The notes under the pieces are model-generated. The model made no database searches and had not been told where the DNA came from. It was given only the letters and a program-made list of their open reading frames with translations. This document shows positions 1 through 5,720 of a stretch of 7,186 bases of DNA, piece after piece. The first letter of the stretch is position 1. Each line of letters opens with the position of its first letter. Position numbers and translations under genes: made by a program. Origin of the DNA: Gemmatimonadota bacterium (lineage in GTDB: Bacteria > Gemmatimonadota > Gemmatimonadetes > Longimicrobiales > RSA9); contig JADGGV010000205.1 in NCBI GenBank assembly GCA_019689775.1, positions 1-7,186 of the forward strand, written 5' to 3'.

Positions 1-55
1 GCCGCCCCCCCCCGCCCCCCCCCCCGGGGGGGGGGGTGCCGCCCCCCCCCGCCCT
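1..55. repeat. C/G homopolymer block with C11G11 palindrome
   Basis: The left edge is a block of nearly pure C and G runs: nine Cs (5-13), one G, eleven Cs (15-25), eleven Gs (26-36), then a short break and nine more Cs (42-50). The C11G11 stretch is a perfect 22-bp palindrome. No stop codon interrupts the frame of the small membrane ORF that follows, so the block could lie inside or just before that gene. A run like this at the end of a sequence may be an assembly or base-calling artefact. A real slippage-prone tract is the alternative. I cannot separate the two from the window. Confidence 0.7.
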
Positions 56-272
56 CTTCACCGCGCTCGTGGCGCTCGCGGCGTGGCTGATCGCCGGCGT
101 CTGGCGCGGCCGGCCGCCGGCGCTCGCCGGGATGACCGCGGTCGGCGCCGCGTACGCCCTCGCCGTCTGGGTCGCCATGGACACCAACTCATACCACGCG
201 CTGCTCGTCGGCGCGAGCTACGCGGCGATCGCCGCCGTCTGCGCGCTGGAGCGCCGTCGCCGGGCGGCGTAG
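36..272 (+). CDS. Small membrane protein, unknown function (5' end uncertain, possibly partial)
   Basis: I do not recognise the family. The frame ends at TAG 270-272 and encodes three hydrophobic segments at about residues 6-23, 29-48 and 54-71, joined by short loops (one rich in Arg/Gly/Pro, one with the polar stretch MDTNSYH). It ends in a basic tail, ERRRRAA, which would place the C terminus in the cytoplasm by the positive-inside rule. The regular hydrophobic pattern argues for a real gene rather than a shadow frame. The first in-frame start is the GTG at 36, which uses the last G of the homopolymer run and has no separate ribosome site. The frame is open to the window edge, so the true start may lie further left and the protein may be longer. 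No neighbour indicates a function. Confidence 0.5.
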   Translation: MPPPPALFTALVALAAWLIAGVWRGRPPALAGMTAVGAAYALAVWVAMDTNSYHALLVGASYAAIAAVCALERRRRAA

Positions 273-529
273 GGCGCGCAACGCCGCCGATTCCGCCGCC
301 GCCAGCCGGGGCGGCACCTCGCCGCGCGCCGCCGGCCGCGGCCGCCAGCCGCCGGCGGCGCACGCGCGCTGGAGCACGGCTCGCGATCCCGTCTGCCGGC
401 TCGGCGCGCGACGGGGCGGTGAGCCGACGCCGGTCGGCCTCGCCGCTTGTCGCCGCGCCGGCGTCGATGGTGCGGGACGTCACCGGTTACCAGGCATCGA
501 CCACCACGAGCGGACGCCCCGGACCGGCC
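273..529. other. GC-rich gap before the antiporter gene, with a 10-bp inverted repeat
   Basis: No convincing gene lies here. The one clear structure is a perfect 10-bp inverted repeat, CGCCGCCGGC at 327-336 and its complement at 351-360, around a 14-nt loop and 55 nt after the stop of the small membrane gene. It could end or stabilise that transcript, but no T-run follows it, so it is not a standard intrinsic terminator. I see no AT-rich promoter element or good Shine-Dalgarno site for the next gene, so its promoter remains unlocated. Confidence 0.4.
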
Positions 530-2662
530 ATGCACGACGCGTACGACTTCCTCGCCAACCTGGCGCTCGTCCTCTGCGTCGCGGCGCTGACGACCCTCAT
601 CTTCCAGCGGCTGCGCCAGCCGGTGGTGTTCGGCTATCTCCTCGCCGGGCTGATCATCGGCCCCCACATCCCGATCCCGCTCGTCGCCGACGATGCGACG
701 GTGCACACGCTCGCCGAGCTGGGCGTGATCCTGCTCATGTTCGGGTTGGGCATCGAGTTCAGCCTCCGCAAGCTGCTCCGGGTCGGACCGGCCGCGGGAC
801 TCGTCGCCGTCGCCCAGAGCACCGCCATGGTGTCGATCGGCTACGGCGTCGGCCAGCTCTTCGGCTGGACGCCGCTGGAGAGCTTCTACGCCGGCGCCGT
901 GATCGCGATCTCCAGCACCACGATCATCGTCAAGGCGTTCGCCGAGCAGGGCGCGCGCGGCAAGTTCACCGAGATCGTCTTCGGCATCCTCATCATCGAG
1001 GACATGATCGCCATCTTCCTCCTGGCGATCCTGACGACGGTGTCCGCCGGGCAGGCGGTCTCCGCCGCCGGGCTCGCCGTCACCGCGGCCCGGCTGGCAA
1101 CCTTCCTCGCCGCGCTCATCGGCGTCGGGCTGCTCGTCGTGCCGCGACTCGTGCGCTTCGTGGTGCGGGTGAACCGCCCCGAGACGACGGTCATCACGGC
1201 CGTCGGCGTCTGCTTCGCCTGCGCGCTCCTCGCGCTCCAGTTCGGCTACTCGGTCGCGCTGGGCGCGTTCATCGCCGGAACGCTCGTCGCCGAGTCCGGC
1301 GTGCAGGAGGCGGTCGAGACCCTGGTCCGCCCGGTGCGCGACATCTTCGCCGCGATCTTCTTCGTCGCCGTCGGGATGCTGATCGACCCGGCCCTGATCG
1401 CCGGGCACTGGACCGCCGTGGCGGCGCTGACCGGCGCCGTCGTCGCCGGCAAGGTCCTCGCCGTCACGGTCAGCGCGTTCCTGACCGGCTTCCCGCTGCG
1501 CACCTCGGTCCAGAGCGGGATGAGCCTGGCCCAGATCGGCGAGTTCTCCTTCATCATCGCCGGCATGGGGCTCTCCACGGGGGCGACGCGCCCCTTCCTC
1601 TACCCGGTGGCGATCGCGGTCTCCGCCGTCACGACGCTCACGACCCCGTGGCTCATCCGCGCCTCGGGCCCGGTGGCCTCCTACGTTGACCGCAAGCTGC
1701 CGCGGCCGCTCCAGACGTTCGTGGCGCTCTACGGCTCGTGGCTGGAGCGGCTCCGCTCCGCGCCGGGCGAGGCGGGCCGGCGCTCCTGGCTCCGCCGCCG
1801 CGTCGGGCTGCTGCTCCTGGACGCGGTGCTCCTCGCCTTCCTCGTCATCGGCGTCTCGCTCGAGCTGACGCGCGTCACCGCGCTGCTCACCGCGGCGACG
1901 GGGATCTCGCCCCAGGCGGCGCGCGCCGTGATCACCGCCGCCGCGACGGTCGTGGCCGCGCCGCTCCTCCTCGGGCTCGTGCGCGGCTCGCGCGGCCTGG
2001 CCGTGGAGCTCGCGGAGCGCGCCATCCCGCCGGCGCCTCCCGGGCGGCCCGACTTCGGCCTCGCCCCCCGGCGCGTGCTGGCCGTCACGCTCCAGCTCGC
2101 CGTCGTCATGCTGCTCGGGGTCCTGCTCGTCGCCGTGACGCAGCCGTTCGTCCCGCCGTTCCGCGGAGCGGTGGTCCTGGCCGCGGTGGCCGCGCTCCTC
2201 GCCGTCGCGCTCTGGCGCGGCGCCGCCACGTTGCAGGGCCACGCCAGGGCCGGCGCCGAGGTGATCGCGGCGGCGCTCGCCCGTCAGATGGCGAGCGACG
2301 AGGGCGAGGCCACCACCGGGGCCCGAGCGACGCCGCCCGCGCTCCCGGCGCCCGGCATGGCGCCGCTGCAATGGGTGCGCGAGACGCTCCCGGGCCTCGG
2401 GCACCCGGAGCCGATCCGCATCGAGGCGGGCAGCCCGGCGGTGGACCGCACCCTGGCCGAGCTGAACCTGCGCGGCCTGACCGGCGCGACGGTGCTCGCG
2501 ATCACGCGCGATGGGGAGGAGATCATCGTCCCGACGGGGCGGGAACGGCTACGCGCCGGGGATGTCCTGGCGGTAGCGGGCTCGCAGGAGAGCATTGAGG
2601 CGGCGACGCGGCTGCTGCGCCCCGACGCGGCCGGCCCGGAGGCGGAGGATCGAACGAGCTGA
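530..2662 (+). CDS. Kef-type CPA2 cation:proton antiporter with C-terminal TrkA-C domain
   Basis: A 710-residue inner-membrane transporter predicted to exchange K+ or Na+ for H+. Residues about 8-385 form the Na/H exchanger fold: an N-terminal helix followed by QPVVFGYLLAGLIIGP (30-45), GLGIEFSL (72-79), SSTTIIVK (128-135), an acidic pair E157-D158 in the ion-binding helix, and the family signature AQIGEFSF (334-341). About four further hydrophobic segments follow (425-443, 462-485, 516-537, 543-562), then a helical linker, then a TrkA-C/RCK-C-like domain at about 622-697 (positions such as EAGSPAVDRTLAEL and RLRAGDVLAVAG). No NAD-binding RCK-N (Rossmann) domain is visible between membrane part and tail, unlike E. 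coli KefB/KefC. I chose the ATG at 530 because the first transmembrane helix begins right after it. An in-frame ATG at 467 would add a polar 21-residue extension. The ribosome site is weak in both cases. The ion is not predictable; family assignment is secure. Confidence 0.93.
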   Translation: MHDAYDFLANLALVLCVAALTTLIFQRLRQPVVFGYLLAGLIIGPHIPIPLVADDATVHTLAELGVILLMFGLGIEFSLRKLLRVGPAAGLVAVAQSTAMVSIGYGVGQLFGWTPLESFYAGAVIAISSTTIIVKAFAEQGARGKFTEIVFGILIIEDMIAIFLLAILTTVSAGQAVSAAGLAVTAARLATFLAALIGVGLLVVPRLVRFVVRVNRPETTVITAVGVCFACALLALQFGYSVALGAFIAGTLVAESGVQEAVETLVRPVRDIFAAIFFVAVGMLIDPALIAGHWTAVAALTGAVVAGKVLAVTVSAFLTGFPLRTSVQSGMSLAQIGEFSFIIAGMGLSTGATRPFLYPVAIAVSAVTTLTTPWLIRASGPVASYVDRKLPRPLQTFVALYGSWLERLRSAPGEAGRRSWLRRRVGLLLLDAVLLAFLVIGVSLELTRVTALLTAATGISPQAARAVITAAATVVAAPLLLGLVRGSRGLAVELAERAIPPAPPGRPDFGLAPRRVLAVTLQLAVVMLLGVLLVAVTQPFVPPFRGAVVLAAVAALLAVALWRGAATLQGHARAGAEVIAAALARQMASDEGEATTGARATPPALPAPGMAPLQWVRETLPGLGHPEPIRIEAGSPAVDRTLAELNLRGLTGATVLAITRDGEEIIVPTGRERLRAGDVLAVAGSQESIEAATRLLRPDAAGPEAEDRTS

Positions 2663-2808
2663 CGCCCAGCCGATGCGCCTGGACGGTCGGCGCGCGCCGG
2701 CACGATCGGGAGCGGCCGCTCGCCGGGCGCGGGAGATCGGCGCCGCCTCAGCGCGTGCAGCGGACGCCCCCGCCGGCCACGATCACGGTGGAGAGCGGCG
2801 CAACCGCC
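2663..2808. other. Convergent intergenic gap between antiporter and nirV
   Basis: This gap separates the 3' ends of the antiporter gene and nirV. It contains a 12-bp palindrome, GAGCGGCCGCTC (2710-2721), and the outer copy of the 27-bp direct repeat described separately. No hairpin with a T-run is seen on either strand, so neither gene has an obvious intrinsic terminator here. Confidence 0.4.
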
Positions 2809-2830
2809 TCAGCGCGCGCAGCGGAAGCCC
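2743..2830. repeat. 27-bp direct repeat duplicating the end of nirV
   Basis: Positions 2743-2769 and 2804-2830 match at 25 of 27 bases, 61 bp apart. The inner copy spans the last codons and stop of nirV (GFRCAR-stop on the minus strand). The outer copy, read on the minus strand, gives GGVRCTR followed by a TGA at 2748-2750. The offset is not a multiple of three, and the sequence between the copies is not obviously duplicated. It may be a local duplication of the gene tail or the remnant of a second FGE-like gene; both copies preserve the family's terminal G-[FV]-R-C motif. Confidence 0.65.
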
Positions 2831-3693
2831 AGGTTCGGCAGCGTCGCGTCCGGCGTCAGCGCCGCCCGGAACGCGTAGCGGAGGAAGGCGGGGTAGTCGT
2901 CCGGATCGGTCGCGCCGTTCGCGCTCCCGGCGCACCCCATGTCGTGCGCCCCGCCCGCGTGGTGCGCGTGGTCCGCCGGCATGGCGTCCTGCACCCACTC
3001 CCAGACGAGGCCGTGCAGGTCGGAGAGGCCGAACGCGTTCCGGAACGTCGAGCCGATCGGCGCGGGCTCGGCCCCGCGCGGGCGCGTGTACAGCTCGAGC
3101 AGCCGCTGGCGGAACGCCGGGTCGGACGCCGCGTCGCGCCGGTCCACGCCCGCGCCGGCGGCGTACTCCCATTCGTCGGTGGTCGGCAGGCGCTTCCCCT
3201 CCGCGGCGCAGAACGCCTGCGCCGCCGCCCGCGGCACGCGGGTCACCGGGCGGCGCGCGTCGGTCGCGTCGCCGAAATCGAGGTCGCCCCGCCAGTCGGC
3301 GAGGTAGCCCGCCACCGCGACGCGACTGCGGCGCCACTCCGGGTGCCGCCGCACGAACTCCAGGTACTCCGCCCGCGTAACCGGGTAGCGGTCCATCTCG
3401 AACGCGGCCACCGGGACCCGCCGGCGCCCGGCCGCGTACAGCGGCAGGTAGCTGCCGGCCGGAACGCGCGCCATCTCGCGGCGCGACGCGGGAGCGACTC
3501 CGGCTTCAGGCCGAGCCGCGGGCGCCGGCGTCGGCGCGACCGTCGTCGCCCGCGCGACGGCCGCCGGTGCGGCCGCGGCCGTCCGGACCGCCGCCCCCGA
3601 CCCCACCGCCGGCTCCGCACCCGGCCCCGAGCAGAGCGCGACCGGCGCGGTCACCACGACGAGCAGCGGGAGAAGCGTGCGACGACGGGACAT
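2809..3693 (-). CDS. nirV: NirV: formylglycine-generating-enzyme (SUMF1)-like protein paired with nirK
   Basis: A 294-residue protein of the FGE-sulfatase/SUMF1 fold, of the kind called NirV when found beside nirK. Residues 1-20 (MSRRRTLLPLL...) look like a Sec signal peptide. An Ala/Pro-rich linker follows to about 72, then the FGE domain: MARVPAGSY (74-82), FEMDRYPVTRAEYLEF (98-113), FCAAEGKRLPTTDEWEYAA (161-179), FGLSDLHGLVWEWVQD (221-236) and the terminal NLGFRCAR. The adjacent cysteine pair that binds copper in true FGE is not visible: C254 stands alone, and the position before the conserved RY is Phe/Leu. Formylglycine formation is therefore doubtful, and the role in nitrite reduction is not established. 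The ATG at 3693 is preferred because GAGG (3705-3702) lies 8 nt before it; the GTG at 3702 overlaps that site. It lies downstream of nirK on the same strand, probably co-transcribed. Confidence 0.88.
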   Translation of the reverse strand: MSRRRTLLPLLVVVTAPVALCSGPGAEPAVGSGAAVRTAAAAPAAVARATTVAPTPAPAARPEAGVAPASRREMARVPAGSYLPLYAAGRRRVPVAAFEMDRYPVTRAEYLEFVRRHPEWRRSRVAVAGYLADWRGDLDFGDATDARRPVTRVPRAAAQAFCAAEGKRLPTTDEWEYAAGAGVDRRDAASDPAFRQRLLELYTRPRGAEPAPIGSTFRNAFGLSDLHGLVWEWVQDAMPADHAHHAGGAHDMGCAGSANGATDPDDYPAFLRYAFRAALTPDATLPNLGFRCAR

Positions 3694-3701
3694 GATCATC
3701 A

Positions 3702-3705
3702 CCTC
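3702..3705 (-). promoter_or_regulatory. nirV ribosome binding site
   Basis: On the minus strand GAGG (part of GAGGTGAT) sits 8 nt before the ATG at 3693. Two other in-frame starts, GTG 3702 and ATG 3699, overlap this element, so it decides the start in favour of 3693. Confidence 0.7.
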
Positions 3706-3792
3706 ACGAACGCGACGCAGGCGGCCGTCGCGTCGAGCATCGGGTTCGAGGACGTTCGGCTTGCGCGGGATCGCGCGGTACGCCGGGAGCGC

Positions 3793-3816
3793 CGGCCCGG
3801 CGACGTCGCCGGGCCG
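3793..3816. repeat. Perfect 24-bp palindrome between nirK and nirV
   Basis: The half CGGCCCGGCGAC (3793-3804) is followed directly by its exact reverse complement (3805-3816). In RNA it folds to a stem of about ten G-C-rich pairs with an ACGT loop. It starts 12 nt after the nirK stop. No T-run follows in the direction of transcription (minus strand reads GCGCTCCCGG next), so it is a poor intrinsic terminator. A transcript-stabilising or processing hairpin that lowers nirV relative to nirK is more likely. A DNA-binding site is also possible. Confidence 0.75.
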
Positions 3817-3828
3817 ACCCCCAACCGC

Positions 3829-4908
3829 TCACTCCGCCGCCGGCGTCCCCGCCTGGCCCTTGTAGATCGCCAGGTTCGGCTGACCGTCCACCTTCAGCAG
3901 CCCGAGCGCGCCCTTGTTGAATGCCCGGAAGATCGAGTGGTCGACCAGCGTGTAGTCGCCCGGCTCCTCCGCGCGGAACTCCACGATCGCCGCGCCGCCC
4001 GCCGGGATCAGCGTCGTCTGCACGTTGTGCTGCGACGCCATCGTCCCGCCCTCCTGGTAGACATTGTCGAAGATCTCGCCGATCAGGTGGAACGAGGACG
4101 TCAGGTTCGGCCCCGCGTTGCCCACGTACAGCCGCACCGTCTCGCCCTGCTTCGCCCTCAGCGCGTGCTCGCCCAGCAGCGCGCCTTCCGCGCCGTTGAA
4201 GACCACGTACTCCGGCCGCTCGTCCACGCCCTTCTGGAAGTCAAACGGCTGGAGCCCCGCCTCACCGTGCTTCCCCTTCGTGTAGAACTCGCTCTGCATC
4301 ACGTAGTACTCGCGGTCCACCTTCGGCAGCCCGCCCTTCGGCTCCACCAGGATCAGCCCGTACATCCCGTTCGCGATGTGCACCGGCACCGGCGCCGTCG
4401 CGCAGTGGTAGACGTACAGCCCCGGGTTCAGCGCCGTGAACGTGAACACCGTCTCGCTGCCCGGCATCGTCATCGTCACCTTCGCGCCACCGCCCGGGCC
4501 CGTCACCGCGTGCAGGTCGATGTTGTGCGGCATCGAGTTGCCGGCCATGTTCCTCAGGTGCAGCTCCACCATGTCGCCCTCGCGCACCCGGATGAACTTC
4601 CCCGGCACCGTGCCGCCGAACGTCCACATGTTGTACTCGACGCCGTCCGCCAGCCGCATCGGCTTCTCGACCACGTCGAGGTTGACGACCACCTTCGTCG
4701 CGTAGGTGCGCGTGATCGGCGGCGGCACGAACGGCGGGTCCGTCAGCTTCGCCACCTCCACGCCGCGCACCGGCTCCGGCGTGCGCACCGGGATCCTTGC
4801 GCCGCTCCCCGCCTCGGCCTTGAACGTGAACGCCAGACCGCCGAGCGCGGCGGCCGCTACGATGGCCGTCCCGAACCGGGTCGCGCGCCGCACCGCCAAC
4901 TTCGTCAT
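3829..4908 (-). CDS. nirK: Copper-containing nitrite reductase, AniA-like (class II)
   Basis: A 359-residue periplasmic two-cupredoxin enzyme that reduces nitrite to nitric oxide, the key step of denitrification; the active form is a homotrimer in the family. An N-terminal signal (VRRATRF then a hydrophobic stretch to about residue 28) directs export; the arginine pair is only loosely Tat-like. Type 1 copper ligands are H128, C169, H177 and M182. Type 2 ligands are H133, H168 and H324. The catalytic Asp and His are D131 (MPHNIDLH) and H274 (SSFHLIGE). The spacing of eight between C169 and H177 (CATAPVPVH), the HIANGMYGLILVEP stretch and the VDHSIFRAFNKGALG end match Neisseria AniA-type enzymes rather than the Alcaligenes type, where the spacing is nine. 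No extra cytochrome or cupredoxin domain is fused. The ATG at 4908 is chosen because GGAG (4918-4915) lies 6 nt before it; the ATG at 4920 has no such site. Confidence 0.97.
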   Translation of the reverse strand: MTKLAVRRATRFGTAIVAAAALGGLAFTFKAEAGSGARIPVRTPEPVRGVEVAKLTDPPFVPPPITRTYATKVVVNLDVVEKPMRLADGVEYNMWTFGGTVPGKFIRVREGDMVELHLRNMAGNSMPHNIDLHAVTGPGGGAKVTMTMPGSETVFTFTALNPGLYVYHCATAPVPVHIANGMYGLILVEPKGGLPKVDREYYVMQSEFYTKGKHGEAGLQPFDFQKGVDERPEYVVFNGAEGALLGEHALRAKQGETVRLYVGNAGPNLTSSFHLIGEIFDNVYQEGGTMASQHNVQTTLIPAGGAAIVEFRAEEPGDYTLVDHSIFRAFNKGALGLLKVDGQPNLAIYKGQAGTPAAE

Positions 4909-4914
4909 GGTCCG

Positions 4915-4918
4915 CTCC
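4915..4918 (-). promoter_or_regulatory. nirK ribosome binding site
   Basis: GGAG on the minus strand, 6 nt before the ATG at 4908. It overlaps the alternative upstream ATG at 4920, which itself lacks a Shine-Dalgarno site, so translation most likely starts at 4908. Confidence 0.7.
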
Positions 4919-4966
4919 ATTCGTCAGACGGCGCCGTCGCCGTCGTTGGATCCAGGGGTCTCGAAG

Positions 4967-5007
4967 CATGCGGCTCAAGCGAGATCCGCATGTGCATATC
5001 CTAAATC
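4967..5007 (-). promoter_or_regulatory. Candidate nirK promoter/operator: AT-rich island and 7-bp inverted repeat
   Basis: Within very GC-rich DNA, positions 4995-5007 form a small AT-rich island. On the minus strand it holds TAGGAT (5003-4998), a plausible -10 element; no good -35 is seen. Directly downstream lies a perfect inverted repeat, CATGCGG (4967-4973) and CCGCATG (4986-4992), with a 12-nt spacer, 59-84 bp before the nirK start. A repressor or activator site is plausible from this position. No TTGAT-N4-ATCAA (FNR/NnrR-type) box was found. On the plus strand the same island offers TATCCT (4997-5002) as a possible -10 for the GNAT leader. Confidence 0.4.
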
Positions 5008-5076
5008 CCGGCCCGGGGGCGGTATGTCGGGCGGAACCAGGCTCGTGTGTCGGGGGAATCGCCGCCCGGCGCGTGG

Positions 5077-5127
5077 GGGGATCCCCGAGGCGGGCGTCGG
5101 GGAAAACCGTTCGGCGCGGACGCGCCG
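5077..5127 (+). promoter_or_regulatory. Structured 5' leader upstream of the GNAT gene
   Basis: The region before the leader ORF contains a 10-bp palindrome, GGGGATCCCC (5077-5086), and a hairpin with arms CGGCGCG (5112-5118) and CGCGCCG (5121-5127), 10 nt before the Shine-Dalgarno site at 5138. I do not recognise a known riboswitch class. In DNA this GC-rich such hairpins arise by chance, so a regulatory role is an inference from position. Confidence 0.3.
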
Positions 5128-5137
5128 GGCAGACGGG

Positions 5138-5143
5138 AAGGAG
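5138..5143 (+). promoter_or_regulatory. Strong ribosome binding site for the leader ORF
   Basis: AAGGAG lies 6 nt before the ATG at 5150, which is close to ideal. The ATG of the GNAT gene at 5197 has only a weak purine stretch before it, so this site appears to recruit the ribosome for the whole unit. Confidence 0.75.
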
Positions 5144-5149
5144 CCACCA

Positions 5150-5200
5150 ATGGTGAAGGCGACGACGCCGGGCCGGCGCCGCGCCGGCGAGCGACCATGA
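5150..5200 (+). CDS. 16-residue leader ORF overlapping the GNAT start
   Basis: A short ORF encoding MVKATTPGRRRAGERP, with a strong Shine-Dalgarno site in front. Its TGA (5198-5200) overlaps the ATG of the acetyltransferase gene (5197-5199) in an ATGA arrangement typical of translational coupling. Three consecutive arginine codons fall at residues 9-11, and the last residue before the stop is proline, which can slow termination. A hairpin with 7-bp arms (5172-5178, 5182-5188) lies inside the ORF, 8 nt before the GNAT ATG; ribosomes reading the leader would open it. The peptide resembles no family I know. It could instead be only a coupling device, or the sign of a frameshift that separates an N-terminal extension from the GNAT protein. 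Confidence 0.5.
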   Translation: MVKATTPGRRRAGERP

Positions 5201-5712
5201 GCGGGGTGGGCGAGCTGCGGGTCCGCGATGCGCGGCCCGACGAGCGGGACCTGGTCCGCGCGCTGACGCGGGCCGCCTACGCGGAGTACGCCGCGATCAT
5301 GACGCCGACGACGTGGGCGGGCTTCAACGAGGCGATGCGCGCGGGGCTGGAGGCGGAAGGGGGGGTGGAACGCATCGTCGCGGAGCGCGACGGGCGCCTC
5401 GCCGGGAGCGTGCTGTTGTTCCCGCCGGCCGTGGATGTGTACGGCGGCCACACCGCGCCCGTCGCCTGGCCGGAGCTACGGCTGCTGGCCGTGGCGCCGG
5501 AGGCGCGGGGGCAGGGGATCGGCCGCGCGCTGGTCGAGGAGTGCGTGCGTCGCGCCCGCCGCCGCGGCGCCACCGCGCTCGGGCTGCACACGTCCGCGAG
5601 CATGCGCGTCGCGATCCGGCTCTACGAGCGGCTCGGCTTCGTCCGCGCGCCCGAGCACGACTTCCAGCCGCCGGGCGCGGAGCTGGTGACGGCGTATCGG
5701 CTGGATCTCTGA
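5197..5712 (+). CDS. GNAT family N-acetyltransferase
   Basis: A 171-residue, single-domain cytoplasmic acetyltransferase expected to move the acetyl group of acetyl-CoA to an amine. The N-terminal strand VRDARPDERDLVRALTRAAY (9-28) is the usual GNAT opening. The acetyl-CoA loop is clear: LRLLAVAPEARGQGIGRALV (94-112), with the R-G-Q-G-I-G pyrophosphate-binding motif at 104-109. The helix and strand ending LYERLGFVR (142-150) complete the fold. The substrate cannot be told from sequence. The ATG at 5197 fits the family's N terminus, but it lacks a good ribosome site of its own and overlaps the stop of the short leader ORF, suggesting coupled translation. The gene faces away from nirK across the 288-bp control region and ends 8 bp from the stop of the aldehyde dehydrogenase gene on the other strand. 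Confidence 0.92.
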   Translation: MSGVGELRVRDARPDERDLVRALTRAAYAEYAAIMTPTTWAGFNEAMRAGLEAEGGVERIVAERDGRLAGSVLLFPPAVDVYGGHTAPVAWPELRLLAVAPEARGQGIGRALVEECVRRARRRGATALGLHTSASMRVAIRLYERLGFVRAPEHDFQPPGAELVTAYRLDL

Positions 5713-5720
5713 GCGGCGCC

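Noticed and set aside
327..360. Intrinsic terminator after the small membrane gene
   Set aside because: The stem is perfect, but no T-run follows it, and similar stems are expected by chance in sequence this rich in GCC/GGC.
467..529. Upstream ATG at 467 as the antiporter start
   Set aside because: The extra 21 residues are polar and unlike the family's N terminus; the first transmembrane helix follows directly after the ATG at 530. It cannot be fully excluded because neither start has a good ribosome site.
218..2404. A 728-codon open frame on the minus strand opposite the antiporter gene
   Set aside because: It is a shadow frame caused by high GC: the translation is a low-complexity run of Arg, Gly, Asp, Glu and His with no domain, while the plus strand encodes a clear transporter.
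3622..3693. Lipoprotein signal in NirV (VAL-Cys at residues 18-21)
   Set aside because: The residue before Cys is Leu, not Gly, Ala or Ser as a lipobox needs, so an ordinary signal peptide is the safer call.
2755..5004. A 749-codon open frame on the plus strand opposite nirV and nirK
   Set aside because: The translation is Arg/His/Val-rich without domains, and it lies antisense to two genes with strong family motifs.
5003..5150. Possible cobalamin riboswitch upstream of the GNAT gene (CGGCGCGGACGCGCCG resembles a common arm of that class)
   Set aside because: The B12 box and the other conserved segments are not found in the expected order, so the match is just one GC-rich hairpin.
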